DNA of 29,744 nucleotides from Acidimicrobiaceae bacterium (lineage in GTDB: Bacteria > Actinomycetota > Acidimicrobiia > Acidimicrobiales > Ilumatobacteraceae). Position numbers and translations under genes: made by a program. Where the stretch lies: assembly GCA_003154135.1 (NCBI GenBank), contig PMCN01000290.1, positions 14,717-44,460 of the forward strand, written 5' to 3'. The notes beneath the pieces were generated by a model that saw nothing but the letters and a program-made list of their open reading frames with translations, was not told the DNA's origin and searched no databases. Numbering within the stretch: the first letter of the stretch is position 1; every line of letters starts with the position of its first letter. Of this stretch, positions 7,308-14,800 are shown one piece after another.

Positions 7308-8249
7308 TCAGGCCGCCGCGCGCAGCTGGGCCACGACCTGCATCGCGTGGTCGATGGTGATGGCGAAGCCGATGTTCTCGGCGTTCACGCTCTGCGAGCT
7401 GGTGGCGCCGGCCGAGTTCATGCCGATCACCTGGCCGGCGGCGTTCACCAGCGGTCCGCCCGAGTTCCCGGAGCTGATCGCGGCGTCGGTCTGCAGCAGC
7501 CCGGTGAGGTGCTCGTTCTCGACATCGATGGTGCGGTTGAGCGCGGAGACGATGCCGCGGGTGACGCTCACGCCACCTTCCAGGTCGAGCGCGTTGCCGA
7601 TGGCCACCACGTCCTGACCGACCACGACATCGGCGCTGTCGCCGATGGTGGCCGGGGTGAGCCCGCTGACACCACTGATCCGCAGGAGCGCCACGTCGTT
7701 GGCCGAATCGGAGCCGATGAGCGTCGCGTTGCGCGCCGTGGTCTCGCCGTCGAGCGTGACCGTGATGCTCGTCGCCCCGGCGACGACGTGCGCGTTGGTG
7801 AGCACCTCACCGTCGGCCGTGAGGATGATGCCCGTCCCGGCCGCGGAGCCGGTGACGGTGCGGCCGAACTGCTGCTGGGTGATCTGGACCGCGATGGTCA
7901 CCACCGACGGTTCGACCGCCTTCACCACCGCGGCGGCGTCGAGCGCGCCGCCCGCGTACGCGAGCGGGCTGACCACGGCGCTGGTGGTCGCCGTCGCGCT
8001 CGACGTGGTGTGGCGCAATGATGCCGTCACGTAGCCGGCGCCACCGCCGACGAGCGCGGCCATCGCCACGGAGGTGACGAGCAGTCGCGCGCCGCGCCGG
8101 CGGGCGGGCCTGGGCGGTTGGCCGAAGTCGGTCTTGTGCTCGGGAGGGTCGATCGGCGGGGTGCTGGGCGGGTCCCACGTGTCGTGCAGGTCACGGTCGT
8201 TCATGTCACGGTCGTTCATGTCACGGTCAAGGGTGCTGGGTGCGTACAT
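7308..8249 (-). CDS. Membrane-anchored HtrA-like (S1C) serine protease without PDZ domain
   Basis: A 313-aa trypsin-fold protease, anchored with its catalytic domain outside the membrane. The order is a charged, proline-rich cytoplasmic N-terminus (1-53) containing a MNDRD repeat, one membrane segment (about 55-75), a Ser/Thr/Ala linker, and the protease domain (about 105-310). The triad is His154 (TNAHVV), Asp185 (NDVALL) and Ser263 (SGNSGGP). The protein ends right after the protease domain, so the PDZ domain usual in HtrA/DegP is missing. The start is the ATG at 8249, six bases after a perfect AAGGAG. It is the first gene of an operon with GtrA and an alpha/beta hydrolase. The role is probably envelope protein quality control; the target is unknown. 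Confidence 0.93.
   Translation of the reverse strand: MYAPSTLDRDMNDRDMNDRDLHDTWDPPSTPPIDPPEHKTDFGQPPRPARRRGARLLVTSVAMAALVGGGAGYVTASLRHTTSSATATTSAVVSPLAYAGGALDAAAVVKAVEPSVVTIAVQITQQQFGRTVTGSAAGTGIILTADGEVLTNAHVVAGATSITVTLDGETTARNATLIGSDSANDVALLRISGVSGLTPATIGDSADVVVGQDVVAIGNALDLEGGVSVTRGIVSALNRTIDVENEHLTGLLQTDAAISSGNSGGPLVNAAGQVIGMNSAGATSSQSVNAENIGFAITIDHAMQVVAQLRAAA
8191..8228. repeat. 15-bp in-frame tandem repeat in the protease N-terminus
   Basis: TCACGGTCGTTCATG occurs exactly twice (8191-8205 and 8206-8220) and begins a third time at 8221. It encodes MNDRD units in the cytoplasmic tail of the S1C protease. Exact identity at the DNA level points to recent expansion. Confidence 0.85.
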
Positions 8250-8349
8250 CGACGTCTCCTTCGGGGCTCTCGCTCCTGACCCCATCATCGGCGCCGACGC
8301 TGAAGATGCGCTGCAGATGTCCTGGGAGTTCCCTGTGAAGCCGACGATT

Positions 8350-8361
8350 TAGGCTGAGGGC
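8350..8361 (+). promoter_or_regulatory. -10 element TAGGCT of an apparently leaderless ndh transcript
   Basis: TAGGCT at 8350-8355 lies exactly six bases before the ATG at 8362. Transcription would begin at or next to the A of the start codon. No clear -35 box is seen. Confidence 0.5.
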
Positions 8362-9633
8362 ATGCCCGACGTCCACCGTCCGCACGTGGTGGTCATCGGC
8401 GCGGGCTTCGGCGGCACGCGGGTGGTCCGTGCGCTGCGCGACGCCGATGTGCGCATCACCCTCGTCGATCGGCACAACTTCCACACGTTCCAGCCGCTGC
8501 TCTACCAGGTGGCCACCGCTGGTCTCGACGTCGGCGACGTCACCTTCCCGGTGCGCACGTTGCTGCGCCGGCACCGGTCGGCGTCGTTCGTGATGGGCAC
8601 CGTCACCGCCGTCGACCTCGCCGCGCAGACCGTCACCGTCGATCACGGCCTCACCCTCGCCTACGACTTCCTCGTGGTCGCGGCCGGGAGCGTGTCGCAC
8701 TCGTTCGGAGTGCCCGGTGTCGACGAGCACGCGCTGGCGCTGAAGGACGTCGACGACGCAGTGCTCCTGCGCAACCGGCTCATCGGCGACCTCGAGCGGG
8801 CCAGTCGGGGCGTGCTGCGCGGTGAACCGCGACCAGAACTGGGCATCGTCGTCGTCGGCGGAGGCCCCACGGGCGTGGAGACTGCAGGCGGCATGCGCGA
8901 ACTGCTCGACAAGGTGCTCGCCAAGGACTACCCCGAGCTCGCGCTCGAGCATCTGCCGATCACGGTGGTCGAGGCCGGCTCGCGCCTGCTCGCCGCCTTC
9001 GACACTCGTTCGTCGCACAGCGCGGCCGAGGCACTGCGTGGACGCGGCATCGACGTGCGGCTCGACGCCGGCGTCGACCACGTCGAGGAGCACTCGGTGC
9101 ACCTGCGCGACGGCTCCAAGCTCGATGCAGGTCTCGTCGTGTGGGCAGCGGGCGTCGCCGCGTCACCCCTCGCTGCTGCCGTCGGCACCGAGTTGCAGCG
9201 CGGCCGGCTGCGCGTGGAGGCCAACCTGTCGCTGCCCGGCCATCCGAACGTCTTCGCTGTCGGCGACATCGCGGCGGTGCCCGGCGCCGATGGCGCGCCA
9301 CTGCCGCAGGTGGCGCAGCCGGCGATTCAAGCCGGGCGGCACGTCGCGGGTGAGATCGTCGCGGCCATCGCCGGCCGACCGGGCACGCCGTTCCGCTACC
9401 ACGACAAGGGCTCGATGGCCACCATCGGCCGCAACCAGGCCGTCGTGGAGTTCCCCAACGGCATGCGCTTCCATGGCTGGATCGGCTGGGTGCTGTGGCT
9501 CGGCCTGCACATCCTGTACCTGATGGGCTTCCGCAACCGCGCGAGCACGCTGGTCAACTGGTCGTGGAACTACCTCACCTACGACCGCGGCGCTCGCGTG
9601 CTTGCCCGCACGATCGCCGACAGGCCCGACTGA
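8362..9633 (+). CDS. ndh: Type II NADH dehydrogenase (NDH-2)
   Basis: A 423-aa single-subunit flavoprotein that passes electrons from NADH to quinone at the inner membrane surface without pumping protons. It has the FAD-binding motif GAGFGG (residues 13-18), the NDH-2 stretch NFHTFQPLLYQVATAGL (about 40-56), the NADH-binding motif VVVGGGPTGVE (about 164-174), and the second FAD motif NVFAVGDIA (about 295). The C-terminal amphipathic region, from GWIGWVLWLGLHILYL to SWNYLTYDRGAR, is the membrane-anchoring tail typical of NDH-2. The length is normal. The ATG at 8362 has an apparent leaderless promoter. It is divergent from the protease operon and convergent with the small membrane gene at 9640. 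Confidence 0.94.
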   Translation: MPDVHRPHVVVIGAGFGGTRVVRALRDADVRITLVDRHNFHTFQPLLYQVATAGLDVGDVTFPVRTLLRRHRSASFVMGTVTAVDLAAQTVTVDHGLTLAYDFLVVAAGSVSHSFGVPGVDEHALALKDVDDAVLLRNRLIGDLERASRGVLRGEPRPELGIVVVGGGPTGVETAGGMRELLDKVLAKDYPELALEHLPITVVEAGSRLLAAFDTRSSHSAAEALRGRGIDVRLDAGVDHVEEHSVHLRDGSKLDAGLVVWAAGVAASPLAAAVGTELQRGRLRVEANLSLPGHPNVFAVGDIAAVPGADGAPLPQVAQPAIQAGRHVAGEIVAAIAGRPGTPFRYHDKGSMATIGRNQAVVEFPNGMRFHGWIGWVLWLGLHILYLMGFRNRASTLVNWSWNYLTYDRGARVLARTIADRPD

Positions 9634-9639
9634 GCGAGG

Positions 9640-9864
9640 TCAGCGATTGGGATTCGGCCAGTTCGGCATCGACTGGCGGCGCGCCATGCGGCGGGCCATC
9701 AGCTCCTTGCGGCGGCCGCGCATGCTGACGATCATGGCCAGACGCATGACGGCCATTGCGCAGAGGATGCCGCCGATCACCACGTTGCCGTTGACGATGA
9801 GGGCGACGCCGAGTGCTGCGCCCAGTGCGATGAGGACGAAACGGAGAACGAGTGCAGTGCGCAT
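9640..9864 (-). CDS. Small membrane protein (74 aa)
   Basis: A 74-residue protein with two hydrophobic segments (about 4-24 and 27-47), followed by a strongly basic cytoplasmic tail rich in Arg and Met and ending SMPNWPNPNR. Positive charges after the second segment predict both termini in the cytoplasm. I chose the ATG at 9864 because a near-consensus -10 hexamer (CACCAT, 9871-9876) sits six bases upstream, the same geometry as other genes here. An in-frame ATG farther upstream would add a non-membrane stretch overlapping the shared promoter region. I do not recognise a family. It converges on ndh with a six-base gap. Confidence 0.65.
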   Translation of the reverse strand: MRTALVLRFVLIALGAALGVALIVNGNVVIGGILCAMAVMRLAMIVSMRGRRKELMARRMARRQSMPNWPNPNR

Positions 9865-9876
9865 GCCCAGATGGTG
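9865..9876 (-). promoter_or_regulatory. Weak -10 element CACCAT before the 74-aa membrane protein
   Basis: Minus-strand CACCAT at 9871-9876, six bases before the ATG. It differs from TANNNT only in the first base. Confidence 0.3.
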
Positions 9877-9954
9877 CACGGCAGATGTGAGGAGTTCATG
9901 ATGCGTGCACGGCATCGTCGGCCCACCTCGCACGGCCGGGTCCGCGGGGTCGCC

Positions 9955-9966
9955 TAGAGTTCGGCG
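9955..9966 (+). promoter_or_regulatory. -10 element TAGAGT of an apparently leaderless transcript
   Basis: TAGAGT at 9955-9960, six bases before the ATG at 9967. No Shine-Dalgarno lies between them. Confidence 0.5.
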
Positions 9967-12426
9967 ATGCAGAGGTCCGATCGACCGAACGCGTCGCTGC
10001 TCGGGGTGCTGGCGGCGGGCACAACCGCCGTCGTGGGCGGTGTGCTGCTGCGCTGCACGACGTCGTCCGGGCTGCGGCTGCTCGCCGAGAAGTGGCTGCC
10101 GCTCGTGCTCGTCGTGGCGGCGATGGGTGTGTGGTTGCTGGGCAGCACGTTCAACTGGGAAGACGGTCGCGGAGTCGGAGCCATCCTGCTCGCGCTCTTC
10201 GCCGTGGTTGCCGCGACCCAGTCGCTGGTGCAGCCGTTCGACGGTGACTGGCTCTGGTTGCAGTTCCTCGTCATCACGGCCATCGTGCTGTTGGCCCTCA
10301 CGTTGGTTGCCATCGAGTGGTCGCAGAACGGGCTCTTCGTCGGTTGCGTCGTGCTCGCCTCGCTGCTCGCCGGCTTCGTCGTACGGGTGGGCTACACGGC
10401 GCAACGGGCCGACGCGTTGCGCACGCCGATCTCGGCTGCGATCCGCGACAAGCCCGTGTTGACCGCGTCGGCCGCGACCGCCGCAGCCGACACCGACGCG
10501 AAGGCCGCGAAGGCCTTCCAGGGCTCCCTCGCCACGCTGGCCGCCACGCTGCCCACAGCACCGGGCGACTTCCGCACGTACGGCAGCAGGATCTGGGCAT
10601 CGCTGTCGATGACGATGCCCGACACCACCGCCGCCGAGGGTGATCTGGCGCTGTTGCTCGCCCTGCCCGTCCCCACCGAGCTCACGGTGCAGGCCATCGG
10701 TCTGCGCGATGCAGCGTCAGCCGCCTTCGGTGCCGTGCCGTCCGGGCCGACCCGGCCACCGTCGACGAAGGCGCTCGATGCAGCCATCGCCGATGCGTGC
10801 GCGCTGGCACACGACGCCCGTGTCAGCGTCGACGGCTGCACCCCCCCAGCGTCCCCTGGCGCGGGCCTCATCGATGCTTCGGCCGTGCTCCACCGCCTCG
10901 ATGTCGCGATGGCGTTCTACCGCGCGGCGGTGAGCCCGTCCGACGCCACCAAGGCCGCCGCCGCAGCTGCCGCGGCAGCAGCACCGAAGCGCCTCGACAC
11001 CACCCTGGCAGGTGCCGCAGCAGCCGGGCCTTCGGCCATCGTCTCGTCGATCGACCCGCACAACCCGCTTCGGCCGATCCCGGGCCCGCTCGGTTGGTTG
11101 CTGCTCGGATTGGTCGCCTTGAGCGTGCTTCGCGGCCTCCTCGAGCTCAACGCCCGGCAGATGCCCGGCCCCGTCACGATCAACTACACCGGCGATCAGT
11201 CGGCCGACCTTCGTCTCGCGGTGCTGAAGAACCTGCGCACTCCTGCCGCCACCCCGGGCTCCGCCATCACGCAGTCGGTCACCGACCTGTCGGCACTGGC
11301 CGGCCCGGAGGTGGGCATGGTTGCCAAGGTGGTGGCGGCCATCAACACGGTGCTCGCCCGCGACCGCGGCTATGCCATCGATGCCGACGTCGTGCCTCCA
11401 TCGACAACTGGTTCGGCACCGGCGGTCACCTCGGTGCTCGTGCGCGTGTCGTCGGCTGGTTCGAAGCAGTCGTTGGGCTCCGCCTCGTTCGAGCACGCAT
11501 CGCCCGAGACTGCGCTGCGATCTGCGGGCTACTGGGCCGCGGGGTTCCTGCTCGCGCGCAGCACGCGCATCCCCACGTGGGCGAGCTGGAACGAGCAGAC
11601 CGCCGAGGCGCTCGGTGCCGCGACGGCGGGCTCGCCCACGCTCGCGCAGCTCGAGACCGCCGCTCGCACCGCACCGACCAGCGGATGGATCCTGCACCTC
11701 TACGGCAACGAGCTGGAGCTGAACGGCCGCGAACGAGAGGCGGTCGCGGTGTACGCGCGGGCAGTCGTGTCGCACCCCCGGTACCTCTTGGCCCGCTACC
11801 GCCTCGCCGTGTCGGTGGGGATGCTGGGCCGCAACGTGGCGAAGAGCTGGGCGGGAGTGTCGCTCGCGGAACGAGACTCGCTGTGCCTGCTCCTCACCCA
11901 GGCGTTCGAGCGCCTCGGCCTCGACACCACCGAGGTGCGCTCGCTCGCCGCACCGGGCACCACGTCGGGCGGGTTCTTCCAGTTGAGCGAGCAGCTGCTG
12001 GGCACCATCGCCGACGACACCTCGTTCCTGCGTCGCACTGCGGCGGCACTGCGCAAGTCCGATCGCGATGCCACGTGGCTGTCGTGGTGGCGGGGACGGG
12101 GAATGTCGAGCAAGGACCTCATGTGGCTGGCGACGTCGGCCCGGTTGGTCTATCGCTCGTCGCCCTCCGCCGGCGACCTCACGGCGATGAGCAAGGTCGC
12201 CGATCGGCCCGACAGCTCGTGGCAGGTCTCGTACAACTTGGCCTGCGCCTACGCGCGAACCAACACCGGCGTTGCCGTGGAATGGCTCGAGCACTGCCTG
12301 CTGCGGCCGGGTGCGCAGGAGCTCCGGTCGCAATGGGTGCAGCTCGACCCCGATCTCGAACCCATCGCCAGCACGGCCCGGTTTGCACGCTTCTGCGAGC
12401 GGCTCGACCAAAGGAGAAGTCAATGA
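9967..12426 (+). CDS. Large membrane protein with TPR-like repeats, function unknown
   Basis: An 819-aa protein with a clear domain order. Five hydrophobic segments (about 10-28, 42-60, 68-88, 95-115 and 120-140) are followed by a long Ala/Thr/Pro-rich region (about 150-370) with an uninterrupted alanine run near 328-338, then a sixth membrane segment (about 374-394). A cytoplasmic part begins PGPVTINYTGD. TPR-like helices lie at about 571-620 (GWILHLYGNELELNGREREAVAVY) and again at about 749-800. The C-terminus QLDPDLEPIASTARFARF resembles the closing repeat of some TPR proteins. It is coupled (ATGA) to the 237-aa gene downstream. I cannot assign a function; it looks like a membrane platform that recruits partner proteins. 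Confidence 0.85.
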   Translation: MQRSDRPNASLLGVLAAGTTAVVGGVLLRCTTSSGLRLLAEKWLPLVLVVAAMGVWLLGSTFNWEDGRGVGAILLALFAVVAATQSLVQPFDGDWLWLQFLVITAIVLLALTLVAIEWSQNGLFVGCVVLASLLAGFVVRVGYTAQRADALRTPISAAIRDKPVLTASAATAAADTDAKAAKAFQGSLATLAATLPTAPGDFRTYGSRIWASLSMTMPDTTAAEGDLALLLALPVPTELTVQAIGLRDAASAAFGAVPSGPTRPPSTKALDAAIADACALAHDARVSVDGCTPPASPGAGLIDASAVLHRLDVAMAFYRAAVSPSDATKAAAAAAAAAAPKRLDTTLAGAAAAGPSAIVSSIDPHNPLRPIPGPLGWLLLGLVALSVLRGLLELNARQMPGPVTINYTGDQSADLRLAVLKNLRTPAATPGSAITQSVTDLSALAGPEVGMVAKVVAAINTVLARDRGYAIDADVVPPSTTGSAPAVTSVLVRVSSAGSKQSLGSASFEHASPETALRSAGYWAAGFLLARSTRIPTWASWNEQTAEALGAATAGSPTLAQLETAARTAPTSGWILHLYGNELELNGREREAVAVYARAVVSHPRYLLARYRLAVSVGMLGRNVAKSWAGVSLAERDSLCLLLTQAFERLGLDTTEVRSLAAPGTTSGGFFQLSEQLLGTIADDTSFLRRTAAALRKSDRDATWLSWWRGRGMSSKDLMWLATSARLVYRSSPSAGDLTAMSKVADRPDSSWQVSYNLACAYARTNTGVAVEWLEHCLLRPGAQELRSQWVQLDPDLEPIASTARFARFCERLDQRRSQ

Positions 12427-13136
12427 CATCGCGGCTCAACGAGCTGGTGGAGGCTGCCTGGCCGACGGTCGACGCAGCGCTGACGACCGGGCTGAAGGAA
12501 CCTGACGGGAACGCCCTCGGCAAGCTGGTCGCCCTCGTCGATCGCCCCGCCGACCTGATGGCGCACGTGACGTTCAGATGGACCGGCCATCATGTCAGCG
12601 CCGGGTTCGAGCAGAAGGAGCTCACCGTCGACGTCGGCACCATCCACGAACTGCGGTCGCACGAGAACGTCGCCAGGGACGAGCTCGACCCTGCTGCGGG
12701 CCCGGCGCTCGGCGACCGGATGGCCGAGTGGGCCACGGCGACCCGGGCTGGCGAGCGTCAGTGGATGCTCCGCCAGCTGGTGGATCAGAGCGCTGAGTCG
12801 CCGACTGCCTTCGACGTCGAGGCGCTGCACGGGCTCCGTCGCGGTTCACGCGTGGTCGCGTTCGCATCGATCGACGGACTCGACAAGGCGTGCAAGGCCG
12901 CCGGCGTCGACCTCGTCGATTGCACGCATGCGCTCGGCGCGCCTGGGGCGAGGCTGCTGTCGTTCCCCATCGACGAGGTGGTGGCCAGCCGTCTCGAAGA
13001 CCTCACGGCGTCATGGGACCTCGGCGACCACGGCATGGTGGTGCGCCTCACCGAACGCATCGAGCTCCGCTTCTCCAAGGCCACCGCGCACGGCCACCTT
13101 CGGCGCTACTCGGCCGTCGGACCGTTCCCGACCTGA
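12423..13136 (+). CDS. Hypothetical protein coupled to the TPR membrane protein
   Basis: A 237-aa soluble, alpha/beta-looking protein without membrane segments, signal peptide or a motif I recognise. Its ATG lies in the overlap with the upstream stop (ATGA, 12423-12426), with AGGAG eight bases before it, so it should be made in step with the 819-aa protein and is a likely partner. Codon use is normal for the window. Its last 31 bases overlap the 3' end of the convergent Rieske gene (13106-13136). The frame continues open upstream inside the 819-aa gene, but that stretch is arginine-rich shadow sequence. Confidence 0.82.
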   Translation: MTSRLNELVEAAWPTVDAALTTGLKEPDGNALGKLVALVDRPADLMAHVTFRWTGHHVSAGFEQKELTVDVGTIHELRSHENVARDELDPAAGPALGDRMAEWATATRAGERQWMLRQLVDQSAESPTAFDVEALHGLRRGSRVVAFASIDGLDKACKAAGVDLVDCTHALGAPGARLLSFPIDEVVASRLEDLTASWDLGDHGMVVRLTERIELRFSKATAHGHLRRYSAVGPFPT

Positions 13137-14326
13137 GTGACCCGGCGGCGCGTCCACCAGTCGTGGAAGTGCGCCACGCCGGCTTCCAGCGTCGCGTCGC
13201 CAGAGAGGTTGACGTGGTAGCGCTCGATGTCGAGTCCGAGCGACGACGCAGCGCGAAGACCCTCGGAGCGCCGTTCGACCAGCGCCCGGTCTTCGATGAC
13301 GGTCTCGTCGTACGCGGCGATGATGGCCGCGGGGAGCCCGGGCACCAGTCGCTCCATGTCGTCGGGCACGCAGTAGTGCACGCGGTTGACGAACTCGTCG
13401 GGGCCGACGGGCACCACCACCGACAGCACCTTGAGACCGTTGTACACCTCGAACATCAGGTTGGGGTAGATGCCCACCCAACCGACGGCCATGCGTGGCG
13501 CGGGGTCGCCGCGTCGCGCGTAGTACCTCTGCAACCCGTCGCTCCACTCGCTGTAGTGGCTCGAGCGCCGGCCCTGCTCGTCGGACAGCTCGAGGAACTG
13601 CGCGTGGAAGTTGTCGCCGAAGGTCCACTCGATGGAGCCGCAGTCGACGAACGACGCCAGCCCTGGGTGGTAGGGCGGCACGTGGTAGCAGTCGCCGAAC
13701 ACCTCCACGAAGGCCTTCCAGTCGCCGCGGTACGGGTCGTCGTGCGCGGCCGCGGTGGTCCAACCGTCGAGGTCGAGCCAGTCGCCGATGCCGCGTGCTT
13801 CGAAGTCGTCGTCGATGCGTGCCAGGTCGGTGCGATACGCGTCGATGTGCGCCGAGTCGACGCCGAAGTGGAAGCCGCGCCACGACAGCAGGTCGAACGA
13901 CGGCAAGGCAAGCGCGTGCTTGGCCACGTCACCCTCGACCCCCTCGCCGAAGTCGATGTTGCCGCCGCCGATGAGCGAGCCGTCGCCACGGAACGACCAG
14001 TCGTGGTAGGGGCAGCGGATCCAGGTGTGCGACACGGCGCGGTCGTCGTCGACCAACGGCCGGCAGGCGTGCGTGCACACGTTGGCCAGTGCGGTGACGG
14101 CGTCGCCGTCGCGGGTGAGCACGATGCGGGGATCGGAGTCGGCCCTCTGATGGCCCCTCGGGGGGAGCAGCAGGTCGTGGCTCAGGTAGACGAGGCCGGC
14201 ATCGGGAGCGAACAGGTGGCGCATCTCAGCGGCGAACACCACCGGGTCGGAGTACACCTCGGCGGGCAGCGCCGGCGCTGCAGCAGCATCGAACTCGTGG
14301 CCTGGACGTCGCCAGACGGTGGGCAT
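13106..14326 (-). CDS. Rieske non-heme iron ring-hydroxylating oxygenase, alpha subunit
   Basis: A 406-aa oxygenase component that would add O2-derived oxygen to an aromatic or alicyclic substrate using electrons from a separate reductase. The Rieske [2Fe-2S] ligands are Cys84/His86 (VCTHACRPL) and Cys105/His108 (CPYHDW). The catalytic iron ligands are His215 and His220 in GDCYHVPPYHPG, with Asp212 as the likely bridging acid and Asp346 (ETVIEDRALVERRSEGL) as the likely third ligand. No beta subunit or reductase gene is adjacent. The ATG at 14326 lies six bases after a TAGGTT hexamer. It follows the F420-type reductase gene with a 28-base gap, so the two may also be read together. Confidence 0.92.
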   Translation of the reverse strand: MPTVWRRPGHEFDAAAAPALPAEVYSDPVVFAAEMRHLFAPDAGLVYLSHDLLLPPRGHQRADSDPRIVLTRDGDAVTALANVCTHACRPLVDDDRAVSHTWIRCPYHDWSFRGDGSLIGGGNIDFGEGVEGDVAKHALALPSFDLLSWRGFHFGVDSAHIDAYRTDLARIDDDFEARGIGDWLDLDGWTTAAAHDDPYRGDWKAFVEVFGDCYHVPPYHPGLASFVDCGSIEWTFGDNFHAQFLELSDEQGRRSSHYSEWSDGLQRYYARRGDPAPRMAVGWVGIYPNLMFEVYNGLKVLSVVVPVGPDEFVNRVHYCVPDDMERLVPGLPAAIIAAYDETVIEDRALVERRSEGLRAASSLGLDIERYHVNLSGDATLEAGVAHFHDWWTRRRVTQVGNGPTAE

Positions 14327-14338
14327 GCCTTCAACCTA
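14327..14338 (-). promoter_or_regulatory. -10 element TAGGTT of an apparently leaderless Rieske transcript
   Basis: Minus-strand TAGGTT at 14333-14338, exactly six bases before the ATG at 14326, within the 28-base gap after the reductase gene. Confidence 0.45.
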
Positions 14339-14354
14339 CTGGCGAGTCGACCGG

Positions 14355-14690
14355 TCAGGCCAGCGCCAGCTCGGCGAACTGCAGCTCGCCGATGCGGCCG
14401 ATGTGCGAGGTGGCCGGGCGGTCGACGCCGAACAGGCGCACGGTGGCCTCGGGGGTGGTGGCGAGGTTGGCCACCCAGTGCGAATCGCGACGTACGGTCG
14501 AGACGAACACCGAGTCGCCGAACCGCACCGAGAGCAGCGGCACACGGCGCGGCGAGCCACTGGTGCGGCCGGTGGTCTCGACCACCACCGGCCCGACGCC
14601 GATCGGCCATGGGTTGCCGAGGCCGCGATCGACCAACGGGACGACGACGGCGTTGAGCGAGCGGAATGCGAGGCGGGTGATGTTCAGCAC
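14355..14690 (-). CDS. Deazaflavin (F420)-dependent nitroreductase-like protein
   Basis: A 111-aa split-barrel protein of the Ddn/F420H2-dependent reductase type. Family features are the N-terminal RLAFRSLNAVVVPLV, then GLGNPWPIGVGPVVVETTGRTSG with Arg-Arg-Val-Pro-Leu-Leu, and HWVANL in the expected place. It would transfer hydride from reduced F420 to a quinone-like or other unsaturated substrate. The start I prefer is the GTG at 14690. An in-frame ATG at 14723 would place the palindrome 14694-14711 inside the coding region and add residues not expected in the family. The gene lies just upstream of the Rieske gene on the same strand. It has no good Shine-Dalgarno. Confidence 0.82.
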   Translation of the reverse strand: MLNITRLAFRSLNAVVVPLVDRGLGNPWPIGVGPVVVETTGRTSGSPRRVPLLSVRFGDSVFVSTVRRDSHWVANLATTPEATVRLFGVDRPATSHIGRIGELQFAELALA

Positions 14691-14693
14691 GTC

Positions 14694-14711
14694 TGCTTGC
14701 AACAGCAAGCA
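14694..14711 (-). promoter_or_regulatory. Operator-like palindrome TGCTTGCTGTTGCAAGCA
   Basis: A perfect inverted repeat with 7-bp arms, TGCTTGC and GCAAGCA, around TGTT, read on the minus strand and ending three bases before the GTG start at 14690. It is 17/18 identical to the palindrome at 3367-3384 in the same orientation relative to its gene. Confidence 0.55.
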
Positions 14712-14759
14712 CCCCGCATACATTCCCAAGCACTCCGGACGGCCCTCGGCGACCCCGCG

Positions 14760-14765
14760 TAGAGT
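14760..14765 (+). promoter_or_regulatory. Candidate -10 element TAGAGT for the methyltransferase gene
   Basis: TAGAGT lies 35 bases before the ATG at 14801 and would give a leader of about 29 bases. Unlike its neighbours, this gene would not be leaderless. Confidence 0.35.
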
Positions 14766-14800
14766 GTGCGCGACCACGAGGCAGAGGACGCGCAGACACG

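Noticed and set aside
10950..10990. GCN-rich run in the 819-aa gene as a microsatellite
   Set aside because: It encodes an alanine run with mixed codons and no exact repeat unit, so it is compositional rather than a true repeat.
10797..12422. Upstream extension of the 237-aa gene inside the 819-aa gene
   Set aside because: The extension is arginine-rich, out of frame with the real gene, and the ATGA overlap with AGGAG gives a natural start at 12423.
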